NCBI GenBank assembly: GCA_900539595.1
Contig: UQCQ01000001.1
Coordinates: 62,001 to 126,000 of the forward strand
Source: an uncultured Mollicutes bacterium
GTDB lineage: Bacteria; Bacillota_I; Bacilli_A; RFN20; CAG-826
Direction: 5' to 3'
DNA: 64,000 nt
Numbering within the stretch: position 1 is the first letter of the stretch; each line of letters starts with the position of its first letter. Positions 42,094 to 50,740 of the stretch are shown here, in pieces. The notes under the pieces are model-generated. The model saw only the letters and a list, made by a program, of their open reading frames with translations, was not told the origin of the DNA and did no database searches. The position numbers and the translations under genes are program-made.

Positions 42094-44708
42094 TCGTCTT
42101 TTTCACTCCAACCAATCTTCTCGGCGAATTGGTTATTCACCGCGATTTTTAGTTGATAACGATCTTCTTCTAGCTCACTAGCAGGAGAGAGGAAGACCAA
42201 AGCCCCATTTTTCTCTTGGCTTGCCCGGTGGGCGGGCATCACTTTATAAGTGAGCCTTCCTTTTTGTTTCATCGAATAATCCTTGTCGAGGAAGGAAGAA
42301 CGCTCTAATACGGCAAGCAATTGGTAACGAGGGGAATCCCCTTCCGCGCGATATAAGGCAAAAGGCCCTTCCCCTTGCCAAGATAGATGCACGCCATCCA
42401 TCGCATAGGAAGCTTGGAAGTACTGAATAGGAGTAAAGACTTCGGGAGGAACAAACCCTTTTATCACATAGGTATGCCCTGGAATGGTGGGGAAAGAAAC
42501 TTCCGTCCCTTCGACGTTGGCGTACGCCCCTTCTTCGCTTTCCACTTGAATCGCGGGGGTAATCCCCTCATAACGAATCCGTGCTTCTTGCCCTTTCAAA
42601 GAGAGAAGACGAACTTCTTGAATCACCCCGCCTTCATAACGGCAGGAAATCTCGAAATTGCCACGGGCTTTTAATCCGCGGAAGGATACCTTTTTCCAAG
42701 AAGAAGGCAAGGCAGGTAGCAAAGAAATATATCCTTCATGACTTTGAAGGAGCATCTCCGCAATCCCAGCCGTCGCCCCAAAATTTCCATCGATTTGGAA
42801 AGGCGGATGGACGTCCCAAAGGTTCGGATGGGTCTTCTTTTCTAGGAGCATTCTTAATAAACGATAGCAATGGTCTCCATCCCCAACGCGAGCCCAGCAG
42901 CAAAGGCGATGCGCCAAAGCCCAGCCGGTGGAGAAATCCCCGCGAAGTTCCAAGGTGCGTTTCGCCGCGTCTAACCACGCAGGAGTTTGATGGGTGATTA
43001 AGCTTCCCGGCATTAAACCAACGAGCTGAGAAAGATGACGGTGATGATATTCGCCGATTTCCCCGTAGAAATGCTCTTCTTGGTATTCTTTGATTTGCCC
43101 GCTGTAGCCAATTTGGACGGGGTCGTAATGGTTGGCTTGAAGACATTCTAATTTTGTGGTGTCGTCTTCTTTTCCTAAAACCGCGGCGATACGTAGGTCA
43201 TTTAAAGCATTATCCTGCATCATTTGCTCGTCAAAAGCGCAGCCAACCGTGTGATAATATTGCTGAGCAGGGTCGCTTAATACCCAGTGTCCACCTAAAA
43301 GCTGCTCCGGGGAAGCCGAATACGAGCAAAGATATTTATCGTCGTATTTTTTGACGCAGCGGACAAAGAATTTCGCCATGCCGTGAACGGCGGGTTCGAC
43401 GTATTGGGATGCAAAATCCTGATCTAAGGTAAAGGCATAGGCATCATAGAACAAACGACTGGTCATTCCTCCGGTTCCAGGACCCGAATGAGTTTGATGA
43501 CGCATGCCCTCAATTTCGTAGGCAAAAGCACCTGTTCCGATGATCCAACCGCATTTCCCTTCCCCCGCTTCATAGGAGGCGGGATTTTCTTCCTGAACCC
43601 ATTTCGACGCGCTGGTTTGCGCATAAGGCAAATAGGCCAAGAAGAAATCTGCATAGGCATCAAAAGTTTCACCAAGATTCGTGACAAAAGCCGGCCAGTA
43701 ATTCATCTGGATATTGATGTTATGCCAGAATCCGCTCCCCCACGGGGATTTATCATGAGCCGTCCATACTCCTTGCAAGGAAGCGGGCAAACTGCCTTTT
43801 CGAGAAGAAGAAACCAAAAGGTGACGGCCGTATTGGAAATAAAGTTCTTCTAAATAGGGAATGGATTCCCCTTGACGGCAGCTTTCTAATAATTCATCCG
43901 TATAACGAACGTCTTCTTTTCCTCCAAGATCCAAGTCTACGCGACCCATCAAGGAGACATAATCTTGGAGATGACGTTCTCTTAACTCGGCATAGCCAAG
44001 TTCCATCGCGTTTTGAAGACGTTTCGCAACATCTTCATGAGGATCTTTTCCTTCCGCCTTATGGCTGAAGAAAGTCTCAGGGCAAAGCGAATAAGAAGTT
44101 CCTGCGGCATAGAAAATCGATACACGGGTCGCTCCTTTGATGCAAAAAGCCGCTTCTTTTTGTTCCACGGCTCCATTAGAAACTACTCCCAACCTTCCTT
44201 CATAAATCAGGTTTTTAGCAGGATGGGTTCCTCGCATCACAAGAACATTTTGATCAAAATAGACCTTTCCTTCTCTTCCGCCATCTTCGATGCTGCGTTT
44301 TCCCAAATAGGAGATGACAAGGCCAATCTTCAAATCAACGGGCTGATTCGCTTCGATGGAATAAGCGAAACAATGATCGGGGTAGGAGCAAAAGCATTCC
44401 CTTTGGATGCGATTGCTTCCATCAAAAAAGGAAGAGGAGGCACATCCGGTTTGAAGAGACAAGGAACGGACGTAGTCCGTGATGCTATTTTGGGGTTGAT
44501 AGGCAATATGGATCTCCGAAAAGGAGGAAACACCCCCATGCGGATAGTCGTTTGCATATTCATTCGTGGTGAATTGGATTTCCTCGTCTTCAATCCCGCC
44601 AAACACGCTTGCCCCGAAATACCCATTTCCAATGGGAAGAGAATATTTCTCCCATCCTTCGATGTTCATGGGCGCAGGTTGCCCGTAACGTAATTCTAAT
44701 TTCTTCAT
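42090..44708 (-). CDS. Glycoside hydrolase family 95 (alpha-L-fucosidase type)
   Basis: 872 residues, without signal peptide. N-terminal beta domain begins YGQPAPMNIEGWEKYSLPIG with IGNGYFGASVFGG. In the (alpha/alpha)6 barrel WHNINIQMNYWP holds the two Asn used by the family, and HPPFQIDGNFGATAGIAEML the catalytic Asp region. The end (about 760-860) is a beta domain, fibronectin-like. GH95 removes alpha-1,2-fucose by inversion; some members act on L-galactose. AAGGGGCG precedes the ATG. It follows the GH20-like gene after 13 bp, suggesting joint breakdown of host-type glycans. Confidence 0.9.
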   Translation of the reverse strand: MKKLELRYGQPAPMNIEGWEKYSLPIGNGYFGASVFGGIEDEEIQFTTNEYANDYPHGGVSSFSEIHIAYQPQNSITDYVRSLSLQTGCASSSFFDGSNRIQRECFCSYPDHCFAYSIEANQPVDLKIGLVISYLGKRSIEDGGREGKVYFDQNVLVMRGTHPAKNLIYEGRLGVVSNGAVEQKEAAFCIKGATRVSIFYAAGTSYSLCPETFFSHKAEGKDPHEDVAKRLQNAMELGYAELRERHLQDYVSLMGRVDLDLGGKEDVRYTDELLESCRQGESIPYLEELYFQYGRHLLVSSSRKGSLPASLQGVWTAHDKSPWGSGFWHNINIQMNYWPAFVTNLGETFDAYADFFLAYLPYAQTSASKWVQEENPASYEAGEGKCGWIIGTGAFAYEIEGMRHQTHSGPGTGGMTSRLFYDAYAFTLDQDFASQYVEPAVHGMAKFFVRCVKKYDDKYLCSYSASPEQLLGGHWVLSDPAQQYYHTVGCAFDEQMMQDNALNDLRIAAVLGKEDDTTKLECLQANHYDPVQIGYSGQIKEYQEEHFYGEIGEYHHRHLSQLVGLMPGSLITHQTPAWLDAAKRTLELRGDFSTGWALAHRLCCWARVGDGDHCYRLLRMLLEKKTHPNLWDVHPPFQIDGNFGATAGIAEMLLQSHEGYISLLPALPSSWKKVSFRGLKARGNFEISCRYEGGVIQEVRLLSLKGQEARIRYEGITPAIQVESEEGAYANVEGTEVSFPTIPGHTYVIKGFVPPEVFTPIQYFQASYAMDGVHLSWQGEGPFALYRAEGDSPRYQLLAVLERSSFLDKDYSMKQKGRLTYKVMPAHRASQEKNGALVFLSPASELEEDRYQLKIAVNNQFAEKIGWSEKDD

Positions 44709-44721
44709 AAAACGCCCCTTT

Positions 44722-46338
44722 TTAGATTTCGCTTGTAGAAATCGACCAACGGTAATTATTCACGCGCAATCCTTCTGGACGGTAAGAAGGAAGCTGCTTC
44801 GCTTCCAGTTCTTCAATCGAATCGATTTCTCCCTTTAAATAAGCGTTTAATCGGCGTTTTGCATAGGCCATGCGTTCTTTTAATCCACCGAGTCGTGCAC
44901 ATTGGATTTCGTAGCCAAAGGCTTTGTTTTCTTTGAGCCACATTTTTTCAAACGCGTCTTGGAAAACATTCAAGGATTCCACGATGGCATCGCATTCGTC
45001 GCAAAGGAATCTAAGCTCCTTCTTATCTTGGGCAAAATAAGCTTCATGGGCCTTGATTCCCCAATAGGCTTTATGTTCTAAAACCCCACACAAAGAAGCG
45101 ACCATATCAAAGACGTAACGGTAAGGTTCATTCCGTTTTCCCGCTTCCTCAATTTCTATTTTCATCGCCTTAAAATCCATGGGATCCAATTCTTTGAAGT
45201 CCAAGTCATAGACGCCCATCAAGGGATCGGAATAAAGCAGGCATTTGGATAAGCTATTGGCCCCGCCAAGCAGCTCGCCTTTTAGGGTTCCTAAATTTGG
45301 TTTATCTAAAAGCAGGAAATCTTCAAAAGACAATCCAAGGACATCCTTCATTTTTTTCGCGATGTCTGAAACATTCTCGTTCCCTTTGGCAAACTCGGAA
45401 GCCGCGAAAATAACGGGCAAGGCTTCATAAAGGGAGCATTCTTTTCCGTTATCTCCCCAGAGGGTAAGCAGGTAATGCTCCACATGATTTTTTCTCATGC
45501 TTTGGAAAGAAGCTTTCAATAGACCGAGCGAATAGGCATTCTGCGGGCAGAATCCGCGCCAGGTATATCCGGCGCCAGCGAACCAAACGGGATGATGGAA
45601 TTCGCCATAGAATTCAAACATGCGGTCATAGAAGTGGGGATCTTCATGCCCGTAGTCCCAATAGGCGAGGCTGACGTTAGAAGGAATCCGATTCACCACC
45701 TCTTCGGGAGCGTGGAAATTTTCAATGTCGATTTCATCCAAATAATGGCCATTATTAGACAAACGAACGAACATATCGCCCCACATATGGCAGTCAAAAT
45801 CATATTTTTTGGCTATTTTAGCCACGCGTTCCAAATGGCGGGCGATGATTTCGCCTTGCTTTTCGTAACCATATTCCCGGAGATGCTTCCCATATCCAAG
45901 GTTATAGGCTTCATCCATTCCAATGTTGAGATTTTTCGAAGTAAAGCAAGCCCGGACATTGGCGATTAAGCGTTCAATGAAATCGTATACCTCCGGCTTA
46001 TCCACGTTGAGGATATCGTCGATATCAAGCAGTTTTTGGAAGCAGCCAAGTTTCGCTGGATTCGTGAAATGCGCCAGGGTTTGGATGCAGGGAATAAGTT
46101 CTACTCCTTTGGAAGCGCAATAACGGTCCAATTTTTGGATTTCCTCCTTGGAATAGGCCCCGCGAAGATATCCAAAATAGGGCTCCCCATCGATTTCATA
46201 AATATCTTCGCTATAAAGTTCTAACGTGTCGTAGCCCATCTTGGCAATCAAATCCACGAAGCGAATCAATTCGTCGTGATTTAAAACCCCATTACGGGAA
46301 ACATCGACCATAACACCGAAATGCTGATATCCTTGCAT
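44722..46338 (-). CDS. GH20-like beta-N-acetylhexosaminidase-type enzyme
   Basis: 538 residues from ATG 46338, after AGAGGA; an ATG 30 bp upstream has no site. The barrel starts at once: FGVMVDVSRNGVLNHDELIR, LELYSEDIYEIDGEPYFGYL, YCASKGVELIPCIQTLAHF. LNIGMDEAYNLG carries the Asp-Glu pair that in GH20 positions the acetamido group and acts as acid. No N-terminal zincin-like domain and no signal peptide, so cytoplasmic. Probably removes terminal GlcNAc or GalNAc from imported oligosaccharides. Co-transcribed with GH95. Confidence 0.8.
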   Translation of the reverse strand: MQGYQHFGVMVDVSRNGVLNHDELIRFVDLIAKMGYDTLELYSEDIYEIDGEPYFGYLRGAYSKEEIQKLDRYCASKGVELIPCIQTLAHFTNPAKLGCFQKLLDIDDILNVDKPEVYDFIERLIANVRACFTSKNLNIGMDEAYNLGYGKHLREYGYEKQGEIIARHLERVAKIAKKYDFDCHMWGDMFVRLSNNGHYLDEIDIENFHAPEEVVNRIPSNVSLAYWDYGHEDPHFYDRMFEFYGEFHHPVWFAGAGYTWRGFCPQNAYSLGLLKASFQSMRKNHVEHYLLTLWGDNGKECSLYEALPVIFAASEFAKGNENVSDIAKKMKDVLGLSFEDFLLLDKPNLGTLKGELLGGANSLSKCLLYSDPLMGVYDLDFKELDPMDFKAMKIEIEEAGKRNEPYRYVFDMVASLCGVLEHKAYWGIKAHEAYFAQDKKELRFLCDECDAIVESLNVFQDAFEKMWLKENKAFGYEIQCARLGGLKERMAYAKRRLNAYLKGEIDSIEELEAKQLPSYRPEGLRVNNYRWSISTSEI

Positions 46339-46493
46339 ACAAAATCCTCTGTTAGCTTGATTGTACATGGAATTCTATCAATCGTTTCTTCCTATTTTCA
46401 CCATGAGTAAAAAACATGAAAAACTTGTACAAAAAACAAACCAGCAAAACCATAGTTTTATTAGATTCCATAGGCCAAAACTCCTCTTTATGC

Positions 46494-46499
46494 CATAAT
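46494..46499 (+). promoter_or_regulatory. -10 element directly before the aldose epimerase ATG
   Basis: CATAAT ends 6 nt before the ATG at 46506; no Shine-Dalgarno is present. Confidence 0.45.
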
Positions 46500-46505
46500 G
46501 AACAC

Positions 46506-47396
46506 ATGAATTTTACTTTAGAAAATAACGTTTTACGGATCGGGGTCACTTCTTTTGGAGGAAACCTTACCTCCGTTTTTGATAAAACCCGGAACGAAGA
46601 ACTCTTCTATCAGCCTCTTCTAGAATCTTGGCAACGTCAGGACCATTTCCTCTTCCCCTTCACGGGAAGAATGGTCGATGGGAATTACCTTTATCGCGGC
46701 AAAACCTATACCATGCCGATGCATGGCTTGTTATTAAACCAAGAAGGGCGAGGAAGAAAAGGATCCGATACCACCATCGAAATCGTTTTTGCCTCTAACG
46801 AAGAAACGTTAATCCATTACCCCTTCCCCTTCGAAGCAAAAGCCACATTCTCTCTTTTGCCCCACGGGGTTCAAGTTGCTTATGAAATCCAAAATAAGGG
46901 GGACAGTACCCTAATATTCGGACTTGGCGGCCACCCCGCATTCCGCGTCCCTTATCAAAAAGAACCAAATGGAATTCTAGAAACATCCGGGAACATCCTT
47001 CTTCTTCCACCCTGCAAAGAAGAAATCAAAATGACGGAATTATTGCCGGGAGGATTCGTCAGCAATCGTCTTCTAAAAGTCCCCGGGCTTCAAAATAACG
47101 TTATTGATTTATCCTCTGATTTCTTCCAAAAAGTAGACACGGCAATTCTTGACTCAAGGAACTTTGAAGAGGTCGTTTTAAATAAGAAAGACGGATCCAA
47201 AATTCGTTTCCACTTAGGGTCTGCTCCCCATCTATGTTTGTGGCGGAATTTAAAAGGGGATTTCGTCGCCATCGAGCCCTGGTTATCTACTCCTGATGTT
47301 TTGCCTCTAGAAAAGGATTTGGAGAAAAAGAAAAACCTCCTCCATTTAGAGGCGGGGAAAACATTCGTCTACTCCTATTCCTTTGATATTGAATAG
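46506..47396 (+). CDS. Aldose 1-epimerase family protein (galactose mutarotase-like)
   Basis: 296 residues from ATG 46506, chosen because the protein families start at MNFTLENNVLRIGVTSFGGN; the upstream extension is unlike the family. Motifs: FPFTGRMVDGNYLYRGKTY, MPMHGLLLN (His), GLGGHPAFRVPYQ (catalytic His region), VAIEPWLSTPDV (Glu base). It interconverts alpha and beta anomers of aldoses in the cytoplasm. Divergent from the glycosidase operon. The ATG lies 6 nt after a CATAAT, suggesting leaderless mRNA. Confidence 0.92.
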   Translation: MNFTLENNVLRIGVTSFGGNLTSVFDKTRNEELFYQPLLESWQRQDHFLFPFTGRMVDGNYLYRGKTYTMPMHGLLLNQEGRGRKGSDTTIEIVFASNEETLIHYPFPFEAKATFSLLPHGVQVAYEIQNKGDSTLIFGLGGHPAFRVPYQKEPNGILETSGNILLLPPCKEEIKMTELLPGGFVSNRLLKVPGLQNNVIDLSSDFFQKVDTAILDSRNFEEVVLNKKDGSKIRFHLGSAPHLCLWRNLKGDFVAIEPWLSTPDVLPLEKDLEKKKNLLHLEAGKTFVYSYSFDIE

Positions 47397-47397
47397 C

Positions 47398-47433
47398 AAA
47401 AGGCCGTCTCCCCATCGCAGGAAACGGCTTTTT
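47398..47433. terminator. Bidirectional terminator between the epimerase and the lipoprotein
   Basis: AAGGCCGT...TCC pairs with GGA..ACGGCTT around a short loop, with TTTTT on the plus side and an A-run on the other. Confidence 0.75.
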
Positions 47434-47445
47434 AAATTCAACGGT

Positions 47446-48066
47446 TTATCGCGGGTTATAATCGTAAAAGCAGCTATAATCCAAAGGCTTATTTAGCTCA
47501 GCATTGTAGGCGTAATAAAGCGTCGTTCCGTCCTCGTAGTCCTTGAATTCCTTTTTCACGATGGTCTCGTTGTTTTTGCTTAAGCAATAACCAGCACGTA
47601 AATAAGGAAGATTAATCTCGGGCCCTTCAGAGCCATCCGCATAAGAAAAGGAAGCATCGTCTCCATTCCGATGGATGACAACCGAATAAACATCAGCATA
47701 GTTGACTTCGATCTTATCGATTTGATCATCAATATAGCATCGCCCCGGCATCATCTCTAGGATCATAACGTCCCCCGATCCTTTCAAGGTAATGTCAAGG
47801 GCATCTCCGCCGATTAATTGGTCGAAATCAATGCCAAAATCTTCTAATTTCAATGGAACGAAATCCCCTTTTTCGTTTCGGTATTCAACATCGTTACAGT
47901 CATTGAGGAGTTTATAATACGATTCTTCTTTTCCTTCGAATGACAAAAAAACATTTGTCACGGCAAAAAGGCATTCAGTCGGCTCCGGCGGAGTCTCTGG
48001 GGTGGAGTTGCATCCTATTAAAGCCGCTAGACCGGCGATGAAGACAAAAGCGTTGCGTTTATTCAT
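47446..48066 (-). CDS. Small lipoprotein of unknown function
   Basis: 206 residues from ATG 48066 (GAGAGG before it). Signal peptide with lipobox LIGC (Cys 19), then a Pro/Glu-rich linker (STPETPPEPTE). The rest contains six Cys spread over the mature part, including NDCNDVEYR, GRCYIDDQ, AGYCLSKNN and YSCFYDYNPR, and looks like a beta-rich extracellular domain by its alternating pattern. I do not recognise the family. Single gene between two terminators. Confidence 0.75.
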   Translation of the reverse strand: MNKRNAFVFIAGLAALIGCNSTPETPPEPTECLFAVTNVFLSFEGKEESYYKLLNDCNDVEYRNEKGDFVPLKLEDFGIDFDQLIGGDALDITLKGSGDVMILEMMPGRCYIDDQIDKIEVNYADVYSVVIHRNGDDASFSYADGSEGPEINLPYLRAGYCLSKNNETIVKKEFKDYEDGTTLYYAYNAELNKPLDYSCFYDYNPR

Positions 48067-48302
48067 ACAGCACCTCTCCATGGTTTGATTACTTTTAGGA
48101 TATATATGAAAAAAGCAAGTAAACGTGGAAACGGATGCTTTTGAGAATGACGACGCCACTTAAATAATCAGGCCTTGATGTTCATGCAACTCCTTTAAGC
48201 AACCCACATTCCAGTTGTAATCACGGTTTTTATGCTAACAAACAGGAAGCGCGAATATCGATTTCAACTCCACGTTTAGAAACTCTCGTCAAATCTTGCA
48301 AA
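48067..48302. other. Intergenic region between htpG terminator and lipoprotein, no gene seen
   Basis: About 235 bp with no supported ORF or RNA; it must hold the lipoprotein promoter (an AT-rich GGATATATATG at 48102-48112 is a candidate). Confidence 0.4.
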
Positions 48303-48337
48303 CGAAAAGGCCGCCTTTTCGACGGGCAGCCTTTTCG
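48303..48337 (-). terminator. Probable htpG terminator
   Basis: CGAAAAGGC (48303-48311) pairs with GCCTTTTCG at 48329-48337, and a second copy of GCCTTTTCG is at 48313-48321. The following T-run is short. Confidence 0.55.
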
Positions 48338-48354
48338 AATGGATATCTACGGTT

Positions 48355-50331
48355 TTAAGCCGCTTTGTCTTCGTCGACAACCGCTTCTTTTTCGTTACTT
48401 GGATAGGCTTTTTCAAACAAGGCGTTCAAGTTCTTCACGAATTCGGCTTTGTCTTCGATTTCAAATCCTTCGGCAAGCATCGCTTCATCGTAAAGCAAAT
48501 GACCGACCGCGGCGATTTCTTTTTCATCCGTCACATTGGCAAGGCTTCTAAATAACGGATGGTTCGGGTTGATGTTCAAAACCTTTTGGGCTTGGACTTT
48601 TTCTTCCGGATGAGCATCCGTCTCCGGGTTCTCATTGAGGGTCTTCGCCATCTGCATGCTCAAGCCATTCTTGGTCGAGATCGATACCGGCGCGTCTTCG
48701 AGCTGCAGGGAGAATCCCACTTCATCGACTTTGCCCGTTAATGCAGACTTCACATCGTCGAGGAAACGACGGTGTTCCGTGGACAAGGATTCGATTTCCT
48801 TCTTCTCCTCATCGCTTAAGGATTCTTTATCTTCCGCGGTGATGTTCTTGAAGGACAATTCTTTGAACTCCTGCATGGCTTGCAAAGTGAATTCATCGAT
48901 GTCATTGGTCAAAAGCAACACGTCTTCCCCGGATTTCCGGTATTTAGCCATCTCCGGCAGCATCTTTAACGATTCGATCGTCTTGCCCGACACATACCAA
49001 ATGGTCTTTTGTCCTTCCTTCAAGGCGGCTTTATAGTCGTCTAACGAAATGGGCTTATCTCCATTTAAATGATCGAAGACCAATAGATCCTGAAGTTCTT
49101 CTTTCTTCATTCCATAGGAGCTATAGATGCCGAACTTAATGAAGGATCCATATTCTTTCCAGAATTCAAGATATTTCTCGTAATCCTCTTTCTTCCATTG
49201 AATCAAACGATCCACGACCTTCTTTTCAATGTTTTTGGCTACCTTCGATAGCAAAGGATTCTTTTGAAGCATTTCACGGGAGATGTTGAGTTGCAAATCC
49301 TCAGAGTCGATTAAGCCGCGGAGGAACTTAAGATAGTCGGGGACGAGCTCTTTATTCTTTTCCTCGATAAAGATTCCTTTGGCATACAGGGCTAAGCCTT
49401 TTTCGTAATTTTGAGAATAGAGGTTATACGGGGCACGAGCAGGAATATAAACAAGTGCGTTATATTCCAAAGTTCCCTCGACCTTGATATTCATCGCTAG
49501 CATCGGGTCTTCATAATCGTTGAACCGATTCTTATAGAATTCGTTGAGGTCTTTATCCGTGACGTCTTTCTTCGCTTTCTTCCATAACGGAATCATCGAA
49601 TTTAAAGTCTCAATCACTTCTTCATCGTGATACTTGTCTTTGATGGGTTTGCCATCCGCGTCGACGTCTTGAACGGATTTCTTCACTTTTTGTTGAATCG
49701 GATAACGGATGAAATCGCTATATTTCTTCACCAAACGAGAAAGGGTCCATTCTTCGAGGTAGGTCGAATATTTCTCGTCTTCTTCGTCGTCTTTTAAATA
49801 AACGCGAACCGCCGAACCGGAATCCGGCAAGAAAGAATTGGGATCATCTTCAATCGTATAGGTTTCTACGCCATCACTAGAGAATTTATAGGCATTGCCT
49901 TCCAAGTCCTTGGTGTAGACTTCAATCTTTTTTGCCACCATGAAGGCGCTATAGAAACCAACGCCGAATTGACCAATTAAATCGACGTCTTCCTTGTTGT
50001 CTTTGGCTTCTTTCATCTTCTCCAAGAATTCCTTGGTGCCGCTTTTAGCAATGGTGCCAAGATGGTTCTCGAGGTCTTCCTTGGACATGCCAATGCCATT
50101 ATCTTGGATTTGAAGCCAACGTTCGTCCTTATTGACCGAAAGGAAAATCTTATGGTCTTTCGTCGGGTATTTTCCTTCGCTAGAAACGGCGAGGAAACGG
50201 TATTTATCAATCGCGTCACTCGCGTTAGAAATCAATTCGCGAAGGAAAATTTCCTTGTTGGAATAAATGGAGTTGATCATCAAGTTCAAAAGTTGTTTGG
50301 ACTCGGTTTTAAATTGTTTTTCTTCTTTCAT
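48355..50331 (-). CDS. htpG: Molecular chaperone HtpG (Hsp90 family)
   Basis: 658 residues. N-terminal GHKL ATPase: FLRELISNASDAIDKYRFLA, QIQDNGIGMSKEDL, IGQFGVGFYSAFMVA. The middle domain and C-terminal dimerisation domain complete the normal length; the end is acidic (VVDEDKAA). It is an ATP-dependent cytosolic chaperone. AAAGGAGAT precedes the ATG. A CIRCE element in the leader points to HrcA repression, unlike B. subtilis, where htpG is not under HrcA. Confidence 0.97.
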   Translation of the reverse strand: MKEEKQFKTESKQLLNLMINSIYSNKEIFLRELISNASDAIDKYRFLAVSSEGKYPTKDHKIFLSVNKDERWLQIQDNGIGMSKEDLENHLGTIAKSGTKEFLEKMKEAKDNKEDVDLIGQFGVGFYSAFMVAKKIEVYTKDLEGNAYKFSSDGVETYTIEDDPNSFLPDSGSAVRVYLKDDEEDEKYSTYLEEWTLSRLVKKYSDFIRYPIQQKVKKSVQDVDADGKPIKDKYHDEEVIETLNSMIPLWKKAKKDVTDKDLNEFYKNRFNDYEDPMLAMNIKVEGTLEYNALVYIPARAPYNLYSQNYEKGLALYAKGIFIEEKNKELVPDYLKFLRGLIDSEDLQLNISREMLQKNPLLSKVAKNIEKKVVDRLIQWKKEDYEKYLEFWKEYGSFIKFGIYSSYGMKKEELQDLLVFDHLNGDKPISLDDYKAALKEGQKTIWYVSGKTIESLKMLPEMAKYRKSGEDVLLLTNDIDEFTLQAMQEFKELSFKNITAEDKESLSDEEKKEIESLSTEHRRFLDDVKSALTGKVDEVGFSLQLEDAPVSISTKNGLSMQMAKTLNENPETDAHPEEKVQAQKVLNINPNHPLFRSLANVTDEKEIAAVGHLLYDEAMLAEGFEIEDKAEFVKNLNALFEKAYPSNEKEAVVDEDKAA

Positions 50332-50353
50332 CTTTCGTATCTCCTTTTGAGTT

Positions 50354-50380
50354 TTAGCAGTTAATACGTTCGAGTGCTAA
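50354..50380 (-). promoter_or_regulatory. CIRCE (HrcA operator) upstream of htpG
   Basis: Minus strand TTAGCACTC, 9-nt spacer, AACTGCTAA. The first arm is perfect and the second has two changes from GAGTGCTAA. It lies 22-48 nt before the ATG. Confidence 0.88.
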
Positions 50381-50388
50381 CGTTCTAT

Positions 50389-50416
50389 ATCTTACTTCCT
50401 TCTCCGCCTTTATCAA
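50389..50416 (-). promoter_or_regulatory. htpG promoter
   Basis: TTGATA (50411-50416), 16-bp spacer, TAAGAT (50389-50394) on the minus strand, just upstream of CIRCE. Confidence 0.6.
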
Positions 50417-50472
50417 GGGGGTTGCGTTACTTTTTTTCATTCCATTTTTATTCTGACTAGAGGGGTGATTCC

Positions 50473-50533
50473 TTGAACTTAGAAGTTAACTTAGTAGTTG
50501 GACTTCTAAGTTAACTTCTAAGTTAATTTCAAG
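50473..50533. repeat. Inverted array of 12-bp repeats, long hairpin
   Basis: Two tandem 12-mers CTTCTAAGTTAA (50503-50526) face two inverted near-copies (TGAACTTAGAAG, TTAACTTAGTAG at 50474-50497). Arms ACTTAGAAGTTAACTTAG (50477-50494) and CTAAGTTAACTTCTAAGT (50506-50523) pair perfectly over 18 bp. There is no T-tract, so it is not an obvious terminator. Confidence 0.85.
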
Positions 50534-50727
50534 AGGTTTGTTTCATGACTTTATGATCAAATATATCGATTAAAGGTTGCTTTTGCTTACTTGCTTCACC
50601 AGGCATTAGACGAAATTTCGTAGTTACTCTTCTTTTCTAAGTAGACTCTTTCCTTGGATTGATCCGTCAATTTCCATGCTTAGTCTCCTCTTTTCGCGCA
50701 CCATCTACTGCTTCCAAGAAAAACGCT
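50534..50727. other. Intergenic region upstream of recN, no gene seen
   Basis: No ORF or RNA supported. It contains a 10-bp palindrome CGAAATTTCG (50611-50620). Confidence 0.4.
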
Positions 50728-50733
50728 TATAAT
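50728..50733 (+). promoter_or_regulatory. -10 element of a leaderless recN mRNA
   Basis: Consensus TATAAT ends 7 nt before ATG 50741, so the expected transcription start is at or next to the A of the start codon. Confidence 0.65.
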
Positions 50734-50740
50734 GGAAGCA

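Noticed and set aside
43154..44693. Plus-strand frames opposite the GH95 gene, up to 226 codons
   Set aside because: Shadow of a confidently identified gene; no start signal or domain.
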